The notes beneath the pieces were generated by a model. That model was not told the DNA's origin. It saw nothing but the letters and a program-made list of their open reading frames with translations, and did no database searches. Below are positions 45,013-55,754 of a stretch of 64,000 nt of DNA, piece by piece. Source of the DNA: Mesobacillus persicus (GTDB lineage: Bacteria; Bacillota; Bacilli; Bacillales; Cytobacillaceae); assembly GCF_900109925.1 (NCBI RefSeq), contig NZ_FOBW01000006.1, forward strand, positions 62,001 to 126,000, read 5' to 3'. The translations under genes were made by a program, and so were the position numbers. The number at the start of each line of letters is the position of its first letter. Position 1 is the first letter of the stretch.

Positions 45013-45906
45013 CTATGTCGGGGATTGATAGAAAGAGGGCGTTTTTATTTCCACATATTCCCCAAACCCAGGCCGATAAATCATCTTCTTCCCGGCACGA
45101 ATCACTTTTCCTTTATGCATTGTGATTAACAGTTTTGAGTCATGCTGCATAAATAACTCGCTTTCTATCATTTTAACAGTTCCACTGTCTTTTAAATAGA
45201 AATTGTAACTTACTTCCCCTCCATCATGCAAATTTGATTTCATTGGAAAGATGCCTATTTTCTCTACTTGATTCCTACTTAGTGGGGTTAACTCCTGAAC
45301 TGGGTCTATTAGGCTGGGTAAATTCGTGTTTTTCATTATATTTGTCCATGTCTTTCTAACTTTTTTCTCTGTTGATTGAAATATCGGGATGAGCGGACTA
45401 TTATATGGGAACATCGCTTGTTTTACCCAACCCCAAGGAACTTCGTTAAGCTCAGAAATGCTATTGACTTCAACAAAGATGGCAGGGATTTTCGCCCTTT
45501 TACACTGCATTAAGAAACTCTGGTTTAATAGTTTAACTGGTATTCTGACCCCAAGGACGTAGTCAAGCGGACAATCAAGCAATTGAGAATGGACTTTTTT
45601 TAGTTGGTGAGGAAATTCTCTTTCTCTATTAACGCGGATACTAGTTATAACCGTTGTACTGCCCTTCTCTATGAATTTCTCCAAATAGTAAGCCTTCCGT
45701 TTCTCAAATGGTTGAGATAAGGGTAGATCAAAATCCAAGAGAACATGAGTAGGAGTCATAATGTAATCGTCCGCATCCATTCGGAGATGCTTGTACATAT
45801 TTAAGGTTGCCCTCGTTGACTTAACTCGATCACCCTCAATTAAAAGACTTAAATCTTTTAGCCTTTCTCCTTTGAGAATATGAGCATTGTCAATAATATA
45901 AGCCAT
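45013..45906 (-). CDS. amidohydrolase-like protein lacking the metal site
   Basis: Protein of 297 residues. The start (YIIDNAHILKGERLKDLSLL, LIEGDRVKS) and YIMTPTHVLLDFDLP follow the amidohydrolase superfamily pattern of an N-terminal beta sandwich leading into the barrel, but the usual HxH metal ligands after TPG are replaced (LLDFDL). The C-terminus returns to a sandwich-like GKVIRAGKKMIYRPGFGEYV. It is therefore probably non-catalytic. It lies between ypiA and aroA; I know no named equivalent. Fold assignment is inference. Confidence 0.7.
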   Translation of the reverse strand: MAYIIDNAHILKGERLKDLSLLIEGDRVKSTRATLNMYKHLRMDADDYIMTPTHVLLDFDLPLSQPFEKRKAYYLEKFIEKGSTTVITSIRVNREREFPHQLKKVHSQLLDCPLDYVLGVRIPVKLLNQSFLMQCKRAKIPAIFVEVNSISELNEVPWGWVKQAMFPYNSPLIPIFQSTEKKVRKTWTNIMKNTNLPSLIDPVQELTPLSRNQVEKIGIFPMKSNLHDGGEVSYNFYLKDSGTVKMIESELFMQHDSKLLITMHKGKVIRAGKKMIYRPGFGEYVEIKTPSFYQSPT

Positions 45907-45986
45907 AAAACCACTCCTTAACGGTCTTATGACAAGCTATGAAAAAGGAGAAGGAATTATGCATAAGGAGTAATGTAGGAATTAAA

Positions 45987-46018
45987 AGAACCTCTCCTTT
46001 AGTATTAGGGGAGGTTCT
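45987..46018 (-). terminator. aroA terminator
   Basis: AGAACCTCCCCT and AAGGAGAGGTTCT pair with one mismatch around a short loop, followed by TTTTAATT. It ends the aroC-aroA supra-operon. Confidence 0.8.
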
Positions 46019-46036
46019 TTGACAATTTTAATTTTT

Positions 46037-47326
46037 TTAAAACAAGGAATGTAAATCATTAAAGAAGTCAGGGTATGAAACAGCCACTGCCTCACTGTCC
46101 TCAAGATATACTTCATCACTGCATATCAAGGCCGCGACAGCTAACATCATACCAATTCGATGGTCACCGTGGCTGGCTACGGTCCCGCCACTCAACCTAC
46201 TAGAATTCCCATAGATGATCATTCCATCGTCGGTCGCCTCTATGTTGGCTCCTAGCTTTTTTAACTCATTCACTACAGTATCAATTCGATTGGTTTCTTT
46301 CACCTTTAATTCTGCCGCATCCTTGATGACTGTCTTTCCTTCTGCTTGGGTAGCTAGGAGGGCAATGATTGGTATTTCATCAATGAGCCTAGGAATTAGA
46401 TCACCCGAAATAACCGTTCCCTTTAAGGATGAAGTTCCAATAGTAATGTTACCAGCAGGCTCATTTCCCGCGGAGTCGTATGCCTCAATCGTAACATCAG
46501 CGCCCATCTTTTTGAGCACATCTAATATCCCTGTTCGTGTAGGGTTCAATCCGACATTTTTCAACGTAATCTGACTTCCAGCAACAATTGCGCCTGCAAC
46601 GAGGAAGAAGGCTGCCGAGGAGATATCTCCAGGAACATCCACATGAGTACCCTTCAGCTCTTGTCCACCGTTAACGGAGATTGCCATCCCTTCTGAATGA
46701 ACCTCTCCACCAAACATTCGAATCATTCGTTCTGTATGGTCCCTGGTCTTTTCAGGTTCAATAACTGTCGTTACTCCGTTCGCCTGTAAACCTGCTAATA
46801 GGATTGCTGACTTCACCTGAGCACTTGCGACAGGGAGCTCATATTCTATTCCCGTAAGCTCTCCTCCTGATAAAGATAAAGGAGTATATTCGCCATTCTT
46901 TCTACCTGATATTTTAGCTCCCATCTTAGCAAGCGGAGAAGTAACCCGTGTCATCGGTCGCTTGCCTATTGATTGGTCTCCTATCAATACAGTATGGAAT
47001 GGTCTTCCAGACAGGATACCCATTAAGAGTCGTATTGTGGTACCCGAGTTCCCCACATCAAGAACATCCTTAGGCTCTTGAAGTCCGTCAAGCCCCTTGC
47101 CTTCTACCTTAACTCGACTTCCTTCCTGCTCAATGTCCACTCCTAATTTACGAAAACAGGCAATGGTACTCAAGCAGTCTTCACCAGGAAGAAAATTTTC
47201 CACTGTCGTTACTCCAGAAGCGATGGAGCCAAACATCACTGCTCGGTGGGAAATCGACTTATCTCCCGGTACTTTTACCGTCCCAACAAGGGATGATTTA
47301 TTGGATATCAGCTTTTTGGCTTCCAT
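46037..47326 (-). CDS. aroA: 3-phosphoshikimate 1-carboxyvinyltransferase (EPSP synthase)
   Basis: Shikimate-pathway enzyme of 429 residues joining PEP to shikimate 3-phosphate. N-terminal [18 protein letters not shown] and [11 protein letters not shown] are the active-site blocks; the sequence resembles the class II, Gram-positive type. The ATG at 47326 follows AAAGGAG by 6 bases; the longer ORF to 47389 only extends into tyrA. Called aroE in B. subtilis. Confidence 0.96.
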   Translation of the reverse strand: MEAKKLISNKSSLVGTVKVPGDKSISHRAVMFGSIASGVTTVENFLPGEDCLSTIACFRKLGVDIEQEGSRVKVEGKGLDGLQEPKDVLDVGNSGTTIRLLMGILSGRPFHTVLIGDQSIGKRPMTRVTSPLAKMGAKISGRKNGEYTPLSLSGGELTGIEYELPVASAQVKSAILLAGLQANGVTTVIEPEKTRDHTERMIRMFGGEVHSEGMAISVNGGQELKGTHVDVPGDISSAAFFLVAGAIVAGSQITLKNVGLNPTRTGILDVLKKMGADVTIEAYDSAGNEPAGNITIGTSSLKGTVISGDLIPRLIDEIPIIALLATQAEGKTVIKDAAELKVKETNRIDTVVNELKKLGANIEATDDGMIIYGNSSRLSGGTVASHGDHRIGMMLAVAALICSDEVYLEDSEAVAVSYPDFFNDLHSLF

Positions 47327-47369
47327 ATCTAACTCCTTTATTTTAATAAATGATAAAGCGGCTCCCTTT

Positions 47370-48473
47370 TTAACCCATAGAGGTCTCAAAGTTAGTATTT
47401 ACTTGAATACATACCTCTGCCCGTGCTCGATCTTCCTCGCTTTGAAAACTAATAACAAGGACGCCATATACATCTTCCCTAGTTTCAAGAATACGGATAT
47501 TCGTAATATTAATTTCATCTTTAGCAAGATGACCCGTGATTTCCGAAATGCTACCTGGATAATCGGGGACATCTACAAATAAATCATAAAAGGCCGGAAT
47601 TGCCCCCTTCTCTTTACTTGGAAGTCCATCACGATAATTTTTCGCCTCATCAAAATAACGATAGATTTCGCTAGCATCACTTGATTCTAGGAGCGTTATG
47701 ACCTTTTGCATCTCATTTTCCCAACCTAGTAATAACTCTAGAATCACCGTTCGATTATGAAGTAAAATATCCCGCCACATCGCAGGGCTACTTGATGCAA
47801 TTCTTGTAATATCTCTAAATCCACCGGCAGCAAGTCTACTAACAAGGGCTGAGTGATCTTCTGCTGCAGCCGCTTGATGGACAAGCGAAGCGGCAATCAA
47901 ATGGGGAAAATGACTAATGACTCCAGTCAGGTAATCATGTTCTTCCGGGGATACTATCAAAAATTTTGCTTTTGTTCCCACAAGCCAGGCTTTTAATGTT
48001 TCAATCTCTTTCGGGTTTGTTTCTTGCCTAGGGGTAAATAAATAAAAGGCATTTTCAAAGAGTATCTTTTTAGCAGCTGTTACTCCACTTTTATGAGAAC
48101 CAGCCATTGGATGACCGCCAATGAAGCAAGTACCCTTCTCTATTAGGCTTCTCGCCTTGTCTGTAATGGTGGTTTTTGTGCTACCTGTATCTGTTACAAT
48201 CACGTTGTCCTTTAAAGGTAATTCAGCCAGCTGCTCCAATATTTGCTCTGTCACCGTAACGGGAGTAGAAATAATAATAAGGTCTGCATCCCTTGCTCCT
48301 GCCTCAAGACTTCGAACGCTTTCATCAATGACACCCATCATCTTCGCTAATTTTGCCTGCTCTTCATTTATGTCATACCCACATACAATAACCTCTTTAT
48401 GCTCCTCTTTAATGCATAAAGCCAGAGATCCACCAATCAACCCTAAACCAATGACAAACACGCGGCCTTCCAC
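47370..48473 (-). CDS. tyrA: prephenate dehydrogenase with ACT domain
   Basis: Tyrosine-pathway dehydrogenase of 367 residues: N-terminal NAD site [13 protein letters not shown], catalytic block [13 protein letters not shown] and [15 protein letters not shown], and a C-terminal ACT domain (about 295-367) for feedback control. The start is GTG with GAGGTG upstream. 15 bp after hisC. Confidence 0.95.
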   Translation of the reverse strand: MEGRVFVIGLGLIGGSLALCIKEEHKEVIVCGYDINEEQAKLAKMMGVIDESVRSLEAGARDADLIIISTPVTVTEQILEQLAELPLKDNVIVTDTGSTKTTITDKARSLIEKGTCFIGGHPMAGSHKSGVTAAKKILFENAFYLFTPRQETNPKEIETLKAWLVGTKAKFLIVSPEEHDYLTGVISHFPHLIAASLVHQAAAAEDHSALVSRLAAGGFRDITRIASSSPAMWRDILLHNRTVILELLLGWENEMQKVITLLESSDASEIYRYFDEAKNYRDGLPSKEKGAIPAFYDLFVDVPDYPGSISEITGHLAKDEINITNIRILETREDVYGVLVISFQSEEDRARAEVCIQVNTNFETSMG

Positions 48474-48488
48474 AGTATCACCTCACTT

Positions 48489-49589
48489 TTACGCTAAAGT
48501 TGCTTTCGCAGCGAGAAACTCTTTCATCTTGCTAATCACACCTTCATTTTGTTCCCTAGAACCAACTGTGACCCTGACAAAAGTAGGGAATCCGAGTGGA
48601 ACACCGGAACGGACAATGTAGCCTCTTTCCATTAAGAATTGGAAGACCTCATTTCCATCACAAGCAAAGTCAATAAGAATAAAATTCCCTTGGGAACGAT
48701 AATAGCTTAATTGATGCTCTTCACAAAATTGGTAGAATTGCTCTAATCCTTTTATATTTGCTTCCCTGCAGCGGGTAACAAAGTCCTGATCCTTTATCGC
48801 TTCTATTGCGGCCGCTTGCGCTAAAGCATTTACGTTGAAAGGCGGTCTTGCAGGATCAAGTACATTAATAATAGCTTCATTCGCTATTCCGTATCCGACC
48901 CTCAGGCTCGCTAGACCATATATTTTAGAAAATGTCCGTAGGACAATCATATTCTCATATTCTCTCACAAGAGCTAGCGCATCATAGTAATCCTCTGCAT
49001 ATACATATTCAAAATAGGCCTCGTCCAAAACTACTAGTATATCCTTCGGAACCTTTGATATAAAAGCAACGATTTCATCACGGTTTATGTAAACCCCTGT
49101 CGGATTATTAGGGGAACAGAGCCAAACCACGCTCGTATTCTCGTCAATGGCAGCTAGCATAGCTGGTAGGTTATGCGCCCCATCTACTAGTGGAATTTCC
49201 CTGATTTCACTACCTTCAATTACCGCATTATGCTTGTATTGTGAGAAGGTACCCTCAGCCATTACAGTGTTTGTTCCACTATGAAGGAGTGCTCTTGAGA
49301 TGATTTGAATTAACTCATCCGATCCATCCCCAAAGATTAACTGCTCTACTCTGACTTGTAAATGAGAGGCGACAGCTTCCCGCAATTTTGTTGCATAACC
49401 GTCAGGGTATAAGGATAATAAACTAGAAAAATCCCGTATGGCCCCCGCGGCTTTTGGAGAACAGCCAAAAGGATTTTCATTCGAAGCCAGTTTAACAATT
49501 TCCTCTAGATTATACTGTTTTTTTACTTCTTCAATTGTCCTTCCTGGCTGATATGGTTTTAGTGATAATAATGGTTGTTTCCATTTCAT
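48489..49589 (-). CDS. hisC: histidinol-phosphate / aromatic aminotransferase
   Basis: PLP aminotransferase of about 366 residues that in B. subtilis serves both histidine and tyrosine/phenylalanine synthesis. ASNENPFG, CSPNNPTGVYI and the PLP lysine in RTFSKIYGLASLRVGYG are clear. The ATG at 49589 follows GAGGTG by 9 bases; the upstream in-frame GTG is inside that site. Between hisC and aroH lies a short MITE-like element instead of the trp genes. Confidence 0.94.
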   Translation of the reverse strand: MKWKQPLLSLKPYQPGRTIEEVKKQYNLEEIVKLASNENPFGCSPKAAGAIRDFSSLLSLYPDGYATKLREAVASHLQVRVEQLIFGDGSDELIQIISRALLHSGTNTVMAEGTFSQYKHNAVIEGSEIREIPLVDGAHNLPAMLAAIDENTSVVWLCSPNNPTGVYINRDEIVAFISKVPKDILVVLDEAYFEYVYAEDYYDALALVREYENMIVLRTFSKIYGLASLRVGYGIANEAIINVLDPARPPFNVNALAQAAAIEAIKDQDFVTRCREANIKGLEQFYQFCEEHQLSYYRSQGNFILIDFACDGNEVFQFLMERGYIVRSGVPLGFPTFVRVTVGSREQNEGVISKMKEFLAAKATLA

Positions 49590-49630
49590 AAATTTTTTCA
49601 CCTCAATTAAACTCTTGTTCCATTTTTTAA

Positions 49631-49704
49631 GGCTATGTTAAACAAGGTTGTTGATTTTTGTTCCAATCAACAAAGTAAAATCAACAACTTACTTTAACAC
49701 AGCC
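49631..49704. mobile_element. 74-bp MITE-like element at the site of the missing trp operon
   Basis: 28-bp terminal inverted repeats (GGCTATGTTAAA... and the complement of ...TTTAACACAGCC, 24 of 28 matching) around GTTCCAATCAACAAAG. It is the core-deleted form of the longer element at 60132-60315. Confidence 0.7.
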
Positions 49705-49717
49705 ATTTTTAACAATC

Positions 49718-50083
49718 CTAGGATTTGAAAAGATCTGGACGAAGCACCTTGGCTCCTTCTAGATAAATATGTTTGATACCCTCTTGCCGTACGTCTGTAT
49801 TTACATGAAACATAAGTCTTATACACTTTTGAAGTGATCCTGGCACAGGGATTTCTTGCATACACATAACCGGAACAAATGTCCAACCATCGATTTGACG
49901 AAGAGCCTTGGCAGGAAATCCAGAGGTTAGATCATGAGTAACTGAAATAAATACGGAAGACACGGACTCAGCAGTTATTCCATTTTCTCGGATAACCTCC
50001 CTGGCTAATCTTTCAGTTGCCGAAATAATCTCTTCTTCATTATCTATTTGAACGGTAATCGCTCCTCTTATCCCTCTTATCAC
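49718..50083 (-). CDS. aroH: chorismate mutase, AroH type
   Basis: Monofunctional chorismate mutase of 121 residues converting chorismate to prephenate. Active-site blocks MIRGIRGAITVQIDNEEEII (R7-like Arg), VSSVFISVTHDLTSGFPAKA and the C-terminal RPDL are as in the B. subtilis enzyme. It starts right after the aroB stop. Prephenate passes to TyrA, encoded two genes on. Confidence 0.95.
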   Translation of the reverse strand: MIRGIRGAITVQIDNEEEIISATERLAREVIRENGITAESVSSVFISVTHDLTSGFPAKALRQIDGWTFVPVMCMQEIPVPGSLQKCIRLMFHVNTDVRQEGIKHIYLEGAKVLRPDLFKS

Positions 50084-51172
50084 TTATAGCCCCCCTGTTT
50101 TTATGAAAATTCCCAGGTTTTCTAACAGAAAATCATCGCCCAGTTCCCTAACATATGGCTGACCAACTTCACTTAATAAAACATAGTGAATTGTCTGTCC
50201 AAATGATTTTTTATCCTGTTTCATTCTTTCAAGCAGTTTTGAAACAGATAGCCCCTTAGGTAGATTTGTTTGGTACCCTAGATGTTTGACCCACTGAATA
50301 AATTCCCTACGATTAAAATCAAACTTATGGAATCTCTCACTCAGTTGTAGCGCAAACACCATTCCGATTGTTACAGCTTCTCCATGGGTAATTGCTCCAT
50401 AGCCCATTTCAGCTTCGATGGCATGACCTAATGTATGACCAAAGTTGAGATGCGCGCGGATACCAGATTCTTTTTCATCTACTTCAACAACTCCAGCCTT
50501 CACTTGAATACCCTTAGTCAAAAATTCTACCATCGATGGTGCTGGAATATCTTCAAGTCTCGTGATGTTTTCGACCAACCAATTATAAAAACTTGAATCA
50601 CTTATGAGTGCATGTTTTATAACCTCGGCAAAACCCGATCTTAATTCAGCTGGAGGAAGAGACGTTAAAAAATGCAAGTCATAAAATACGGCAACTGGCT
50701 GATAAAAAGCCCCAATCATGTTCTTCCCAAGTGGGTGATTGATTGCCACCTTTCCACCTACCGCACTATCGTGTGCAAGGATGGTTGTCGGAATTTGGAT
50801 AAATGGAATTCCCCTCATAAAGCTTGCAGCGACAAATCCTGCTAAGTCTCCGACAGCGCCGCCACCAAAAGACAAAATAATTGATTTTCTGTCAAGTCTC
50901 TTTTCAAGCGCATAGCTTAAGCAATCGTAATAGACGTCAAAGGTCTTCGCTTTCTCTCCAGCTGGAACGATTTTCGTGTGGACAGTATCCAACCCAAGTT
51001 CCTGGATTAAATCTTTTAAATACAAAGCACCGACAGTTTCATCAGTTATAATCAAAACCGATGTCAGCTTAGGGAACTGACTTTGTAGAAATGATTGTAA
51101 TTTTCCAATTACACCAAAGCCAACATGTACCGGGTACACTTGTTCTCCTGCTTTAATCGAGATGGTTTCCAT
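50084..51172 (-). CDS. aroB: 3-dehydroquinate synthase
   Basis: NAD- and metal-dependent shikimate-pathway enzyme of 362 residues. Blocks GGGAVGDLAGFVAASFMRG, PTTILAHDSAVGGKVAINHP and the metal histidines in LNFGHTLGHAIE and HGEAVTIGM are present. It abuts aroC upstream and aroH downstream with essentially no gap. Confidence 0.96.
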   Translation of the reverse strand: METISIKAGEQVYPVHVGFGVIGKLQSFLQSQFPKLTSVLIITDETVGALYLKDLIQELGLDTVHTKIVPAGEKAKTFDVYYDCLSYALEKRLDRKSIILSFGGGAVGDLAGFVAASFMRGIPFIQIPTTILAHDSAVGGKVAINHPLGKNMIGAFYQPVAVFYDLHFLTSLPPAELRSGFAEVIKHALISDSSFYNWLVENITRLEDIPAPSMVEFLTKGIQVKAGVVEVDEKESGIRAHLNFGHTLGHAIEAEMGYGAITHGEAVTIGMVFALQLSERFHKFDFNRREFIQWVKHLGYQTNLPKGLSVSKLLERMKQDKKSFGQTIHYVLLSEVGQPYVRELGDDFLLENLGIFIKTGGL

Positions 51173-52345
51173 TTAGAATTCCCTCGCATAACGACGCTGT
51201 TCATCAATTGCCATTTGCAGACTGTCAAGGCGATCCGCAGAGAATTGGTCAACAATGGCAGCCGCAAGCTCCCATGCAATTACACTTTCTGCTACTACAG
51301 CGGCAGCTGGAACAGCACAGCTGTCTGACCTCTCAATACTTGCAGCGAATGCTTCTTTTGTTTCAATATCGACACTCTGTAACGGCTTATAGAGTGTTGG
51401 GATTGGTTTCATCACACCTCTAACTACAATTGGCATACCAGTTGTCATTCCACCTTCAAACCCACCAAGGCGGTTTGATTTTCGGTAATAACCTTTTTCT
51501 GGATCCCAGCCAATTTCATCATGAACTTCACTACCAGGTTTCCTTGCTGCTTCAAAGCCGATACCAAATTCAACCCCTTTGAAGGCATTAATACTGACCA
51601 TTGCCCCTGCAAGTTTTGAATCAAGTTTACGGTCATAATGTACGTAGCTGCCAACACCAGCTGGCATTCCTTCGACAATCACTTCGACAATTCCACCAAT
51701 AGAATCGCCATTTTTCTTTGCTTGATCGATGGCATCCATCATTTTCTGCTCTGCATTTGAGTCAAAGCAGCGGACTGGGGAGGCTTCGGTTTTTTCTTTC
51801 AACTCCGCCAATGAGGTGTATGGTAGCTTTTCAGCTTGTACGCCACCAATTTCTAACACATGACAAGCAATCTCAATCCCCAAGAGCGATAAAAGCTTTT
51901 TGGCCGCCGCTCCAGCCGCAACTCTAACAGTTGTTTCTCGTGCAGATGATCTCTCAAGAACGTTTCTCATGTCACGATGCCCATATTTTAATGCGCCATT
52001 TAGGTCCGCATGTCCAGGTCGTGCTCGGGTAATTTTTCTCTTTACGTCTTCTGATGCTTCTGAATCCAAAGGCGCCTGCCCCATAATCTTAGTCCAATGT
52101 GTCCAGTCCTTATTTTCAACCACAAGAGCAACTGGAGAACCAAGAGTATAACCATGACGGATTCCTCCCATGATTTGAACGGCATCTTTTTCAATTTGCA
52201 TCCTTCTACCACGCCCATATCCTTTTTGGCGTCTAGCAAGCTCTGTATTAATATCTTCTTCTGTTAATGGGACCCCAGCTGGTAAGCCTTCGATAATCGT
52301 TGTTAGCTGTGGACCGTGGGATTCCCCGGCTGTCAAATATCTCAT
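51173..52345 (-). CDS. aroC: chorismate synthase
   Basis: FMN-dependent enzyme of 390 residues making chorismate from EPSP (aroF in B. subtilis). Signature blocks: [44 protein letters not shown] and [16 protein letters not shown]. First gene of the aromatic supra-operon here. cheR, which lies upstream in B. subtilis, is absent. Confidence 0.96.
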   Translation of the reverse strand: MRYLTAGESHGPQLTTIIEGLPAGVPLTEEDINTELARRQKGYGRGRRMQIEKDAVQIMGGIRHGYTLGSPVALVVENKDWTHWTKIMGQAPLDSEASEDVKRKITRARPGHADLNGALKYGHRDMRNVLERSSARETTVRVAAGAAAKKLLSLLGIEIACHVLEIGGVQAEKLPYTSLAELKEKTEASPVRCFDSNAEQKMMDAIDQAKKNGDSIGGIVEVIVEGMPAGVGSYVHYDRKLDSKLAGAMVSINAFKGVEFGIGFEAARKPGSEVHDEIGWDPEKGYYRKSNRLGGFEGGMTTGMPIVVRGVMKPIPTLYKPLQSVDIETKEAFAASIERSDSCAVPAAAVVAESVIAWELAAAIVDQFSADRLDSLQMAIDEQRRYAREF

Positions 52346-52447
52346 ATTCTTTCCCCCTTCAACTCATTAAAGGATTATGTACCAATATAACATACACGTT
52401 TAAATAAAAATAGCAAAAATTTAAAAAATAAGATAGCAAAAAGAAAA

Positions 52448-52472
52448 AGACATCTGCTGACAGCAGATGTCT
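52448..52472 (-). terminator. ndk terminator
   Basis: Perfect 12-bp stem AGACATCTGCTG / CAGCAGATGTCT with a one-base centre (so a slightly shorter stem in practice), followed by TTTTTC. It separates ndk from aroC. Confidence 0.85.
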
Positions 52473-52481
52473 ACTTCCTTT

Positions 52482-52928
52482 TTAATAAATCCATTCATTC
52501 ATGAGTTTATTGTATTCTACTAATTCTTCCTCTTTAAAGAACAAACCGATTTCTCGGACAGCGCTTTCAGGAGAGTCAGATCCGTGAATGATGTTTTTAC
52601 CCACAGTTAGACCGAAGTCACCCCGGATTGTCCCTGCTACAGCATCCTTTGGATTTGTTGAACCCATCATTTGGCGTGCAGTTGCAATTACATTTTCTCC
52701 CTGCCATACCATAGCAAACACTGGGCTAGAAGTAATGAAACCAACAAGTTCACCAAAGAATGGACGTTCTTTATGCTCACCATAGTGCTCTTCAGCCAGT
52801 TCTGTTGGGATATTCATAAGCTTTGCCCCAACAAGTTGGAACCCCTTTTTTTCAAAACGGGAAACGATTTCACCGATTACATTCCGTTGTACCCCGTCAG
52901 GTTTAACCATAAGAAACGTTTTTTCCAT
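52482..52928 (-). CDS. ndk: nucleoside diphosphate kinase
   Basis: Balances NTP pools; 148 residues. The phosphohistidine lies in [20 protein letters not shown] (H115-like), and [15 protein letters not shown] is the conserved start. A terminator follows. It lies between hepT and aroC, as in B. subtilis apart from the absence of cheR. Confidence 0.97.
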   Translation of the reverse strand: MEKTFLMVKPDGVQRNVIGEIVSRFEKKGFQLVGAKLMNIPTELAEEHYGEHKERPFFGELVGFITSSPVFAMVWQGENVIATARQMMGSTNPKDAVAGTIRGDFGLTVGKNIIHGSDSPESAVREIGLFFKEEELVEYNKLMNEWIY

Positions 52929-53019
52929 GAAACTCCACTCCTAAAAGATCATATGTATAGTAGGTTGATATCAACAACCATCTAAAATAGTAACATTTTT
53001 TTGAAAAATTAGCAACTTG

Positions 53020-53982
53020 CTAATATTTACGTTTGCCAATAAACTTAGCAATATCTCGCAATGTTTTCTTGGCTTTGTTTGGAGGGAGGTCATCAAGGAT
53101 GGTTAACGCTTTTTTTAAGTATTGATCACTTAAAGCAAGAGACTGTTCAATCGCCCCTGATTGTTTGATCAACGAGATAATTTCATTCATTTCATCTCTA
53201 GAGATGTCTTCATGGACAGTTATTACTTTCTCGTATACCTCTTTATTTTGCATGGCATATAGGACAGGAAGGGTTATGTTTCCTTGTATGAGGTCATCAC
53301 CTGCAGGTTTACCTAACTCTTGTTCCGTTGCAGTAAAGTCAAGAACATCATCGGTAATTTGGAAGCTCATCCCTACATAATAGCCAAAACGGAATAACTT
53401 CTTATGTAAATTCTCTTCTACTCCTGATGCTACAGCTCCAAGCTGACAACTAGCAGCAATAAGTAGAGCAGTTTTACGCTTAATCCTCCTTAAGTAATTC
53501 CTAAGGTTTTGGTCAAAATTATATTTATCTTTAATCTGTTCAATCTCGCCTACAGAAAGTTCAACAATCGTATTTGCAAGGATTTGATGTGCTAAAGGGT
53601 CTTTAATCTCGCCGATTAATTCAAGGGCCCTAGCAAAGATATAATCACCTGTATACATAGCAATTCGATTATCCCACTTAGCTTTAATTGTTGGTTGACC
53701 TCTACGTAATTCAGCATCATCAATCACATCATCATGGACAAGCGAAGCCATATGAATGAGCTCAAGGGGGACAGCCACATTCTTTATTACATTAATGTCA
53801 TATGCCCCAAACTTCCCTCCGAGTAGCACGAACACGGGACGAATTCTCTTACCGCCTGCCCGTAATGTATGCAAGGATGCTTGACGAAGCAACGGAGATT
53901 GAGCTTCAATCGTCGATTCAAGCTCTTTCTCAATTGCATTTATATCTGAATTTAAATATGAATACATCATCTTTAATTTCAT
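53020..53982 (-). CDS. hepT: heptaprenyl diphosphate synthase component II
   Basis: Catalytic subunit making the C35 side chain of menaquinone-7, 320 residues. The two Asp-rich motifs are DDVIDD (first) and DDVLD (second), with GGKRIRPVFVLL before them. The ATG at 53982 (MKLKMMYSYLN) follows GGGTGGA by 5 bases and matches the family start. Its partner HepS is encoded two genes upstream. Confidence 0.95.
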   Translation of the reverse strand: MKLKMMYSYLNSDINAIEKELESTIEAQSPLLRQASLHTLRAGGKRIRPVFVLLGGKFGAYDINVIKNVAVPLELIHMASLVHDDVIDDAELRRGQPTIKAKWDNRIAMYTGDYIFARALELIGEIKDPLAHQILANTIVELSVGEIEQIKDKYNFDQNLRNYLRRIKRKTALLIAASCQLGAVASGVEENLHKKLFRFGYYVGMSFQITDDVLDFTATEQELGKPAGDDLIQGNITLPVLYAMQNKEVYEKVITVHEDISRDEMNEIISLIKQSGAIEQSLALSDQYLKKALTILDDLPPNKAKKTLRDIAKFIGKRKY

Positions 53983-53998
53983 CGAAATCCACCCAGCA

Positions 53999-54703
53999 CT
54001 ATTTTTTATGTCCAATATGGACAGCAGCTACTCCACCGGTGTAAGGCTTGTAATGAACATCGACAAATCCGGCTTTTTCAAACATTTTGGCAAGATCTTT
54101 CATGCCAGGGAAACTACGTGCCGATTCCTGTAGCCAGGAATATTCTTTATAACTTTTAGCAAAAAGCTTTCCAAAGATCGGCATAATAAAACGAAAATAA
54201 AAATAATAAACCTGTTTGAATCCAAACATTTCCGGTTGAGACGTTTCTAAGCAAACTCCAATACCACCTGGCTTAAGTACACGATTCATCTCTTTTAATA
54301 CCTGCAGATAATCAGGGACATTTCGCAACCCAAAACCAATCGTCACATAATCAAAACTATTATCCTCAAACGGTAAATCCATTGCATTTCCATGGACAAG
54401 CGTAATTTGCTTCAAATCTCGCTCTTTAACTTTTTCTTCTCCAATTTTCAGCATATTTTGACTGAAATCGAGGCCGACGACTTTTCCTTCAGAACCTACT
54501 GCTTCCGCAAGGGCGATCGTCCAATCAGCTGTTCCACAGCATAGATCTAGTGCACTCTGGCCAGGTTGGACATCCATCTTCTTCATTGTGTCCTTTCGCC
54601 ATCTGATATGCTGTTTAAAGCTAATGACGGAATTCATCTGATCGTAATTTTTATAAATACTCTCAAAGACGCCGTGAACGCGTTCCTCTTTTGACTGCTC
54701 CAT
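53999..54703 (-). CDS. menG: demethylmenaquinone methyltransferase
   Basis: SAM methyltransferase of the UbiE/MenG family, 234 residues, last step of menaquinone synthesis. [18 protein letters not shown] is the SAM motif, and [20 protein letters not shown] and RVLKPGG are family blocks. It is flanked by the two subunits of heptaprenyl diphosphate synthase, so the three genes form a menaquinone unit that feeds the qcr complex. Confidence 0.96.
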   Translation of the reverse strand: MEQSKEERVHGVFESIYKNYDQMNSVISFKQHIRWRKDTMKKMDVQPGQSALDLCCGTADWTIALAEAVGSEGKVVGLDFSQNMLKIGEEKVKERDLKQITLVHGNAMDLPFEDNSFDYVTIGFGLRNVPDYLQVLKEMNRVLKPGGIGVCLETSQPEMFGFKQVYYFYFRFIMPIFGKLFAKSYKEYSWLQESARSFPGMKDLAKMFEKAGFVDVHYKPYTGGVAAVHIGHKK

Positions 54704-54705
54704 TT

Positions 54706-55530
54706 TTACCCTTCTTCCAACGTAAATTTTGTTATGGACCGATGTTGGCCAAGAATATCATCTAGACGTTCTTTCATGAGGTTATTTATGGCTGGCAGCT
54801 TTTTTATGGATGATTCAATCATGGTGATGGAAAATTCAATATATCGCTCACAAATGGAAAGGAGGTATTTTTGTTGTTCAGTTGAAATTTTAGGTAATTC
54901 CTGAGTATTCTTTGGGAATGATAGTTTTTTCAGTCCATCAAACACAACTGAAGTGCCAGTTCGTAAAAAATGGTCTTTTTCCTGAATCATCCGCTTAATA
55001 AACAAAAGATTTGAAGCCAGCTCTTTCCATGCAGCAGACTCAAATCGGTCAGTAATTCGGATGAAGAGAGATGATTCAACCATTTTCACACTTTCCATCA
55101 ATTTATCTATTGCATCTGCATCCTTACGGTATACGGAGATTTTATGTTCATTAACCTCTTTCACGCCTGCCGCAAGAGTTGTAATCATCCTAATATCTTT
55201 AACATGTGCAAGCTGTTGATAAAATAAGCCACTATAATAGGTCCCCGCCAAAACCGTTAGTTGCCGATGTTTTAGTCCAAGCTCTTCACCTGGCTTTGAA
55301 TTCTGGACATTTTCATGAGTATCAAGGGCTATTTGCAAAAGCATCGTAGTGACACTGTAATTATCTATTTCATCCTTTGTTAGACCTATTTGGTCAAAAA
55401 AGGACACAAGTAACAGGAGCCTGTCCTCATCTATAACTGGTGTCCCTATATTTTGAAGTAAATAGGGATGAAATAAGCTTGCTGATAATTGATCCCTTAC
55501 GCTCTCTAATTTCATATGAAAATTTTGCAA
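54706..55530 (-). CDS. hepS: heptaprenyl diphosphate synthase component I
   Basis: Small, non-catalytic subunit that sets product length with HepT; 274 residues. Blocks: [29 protein letters not shown] and [21 protein letters not shown] choose the TTG at 55530 because the distance to the HPYL motif then equals that in B. subtilis (residues 21-24) and AGGGTG lies upstream; the ORF stays open to an ATG at 55581. Confidence 0.9.
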   Translation of the reverse strand: MQNFHMKLESVRDQLSASLFHPYLLQNIGTPVIDEDRLLLLVSFFDQIGLTKDEIDNYSVTTMLLQIALDTHENVQNSKPGEELGLKHRQLTVLAGTYYSGLFYQQLAHVKDIRMITTLAAGVKEVNEHKISVYRKDADAIDKLMESVKMVESSLFIRITDRFESAAWKELASNLLFIKRMIQEKDHFLRTGTSVVFDGLKKLSFPKNTQELPKISTEQQKYLLSICERYIEFSITMIESSIKKLPAINNLMKERLDDILGQHRSITKFTLEEG

Positions 55531-55754
55531 ATGAATCACCCTTGTCCTGAAGTTGGATTGTTTAGCATCATGCTCGCGCATCCAATATCGCGCATCTATT
55601 ATTTGGCACCTAATTAAATAAATTTACTATTCAAAGCAGTGACCATTATATCATAATTTATAGTGACCATGGACATGAAATAAAAATAAAAGGCCATTAC
55701 CAAATAATCTCAGTCTAAAATTGTAACAAAATTGATTTAATTAGCTAGTGGTCT

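Noticed and set aside
47097-47582. 161-codon plus-strand ORF (and 166 codons at 48121-48621)
   Set aside because: Antisense to aroA and tyrA/hisC, which are complete and conserved.
49590-49717. TRAP-binding leader before hisC
   Set aside because: Only two GAG triplets are found; nine or more regularly spaced ones are needed.
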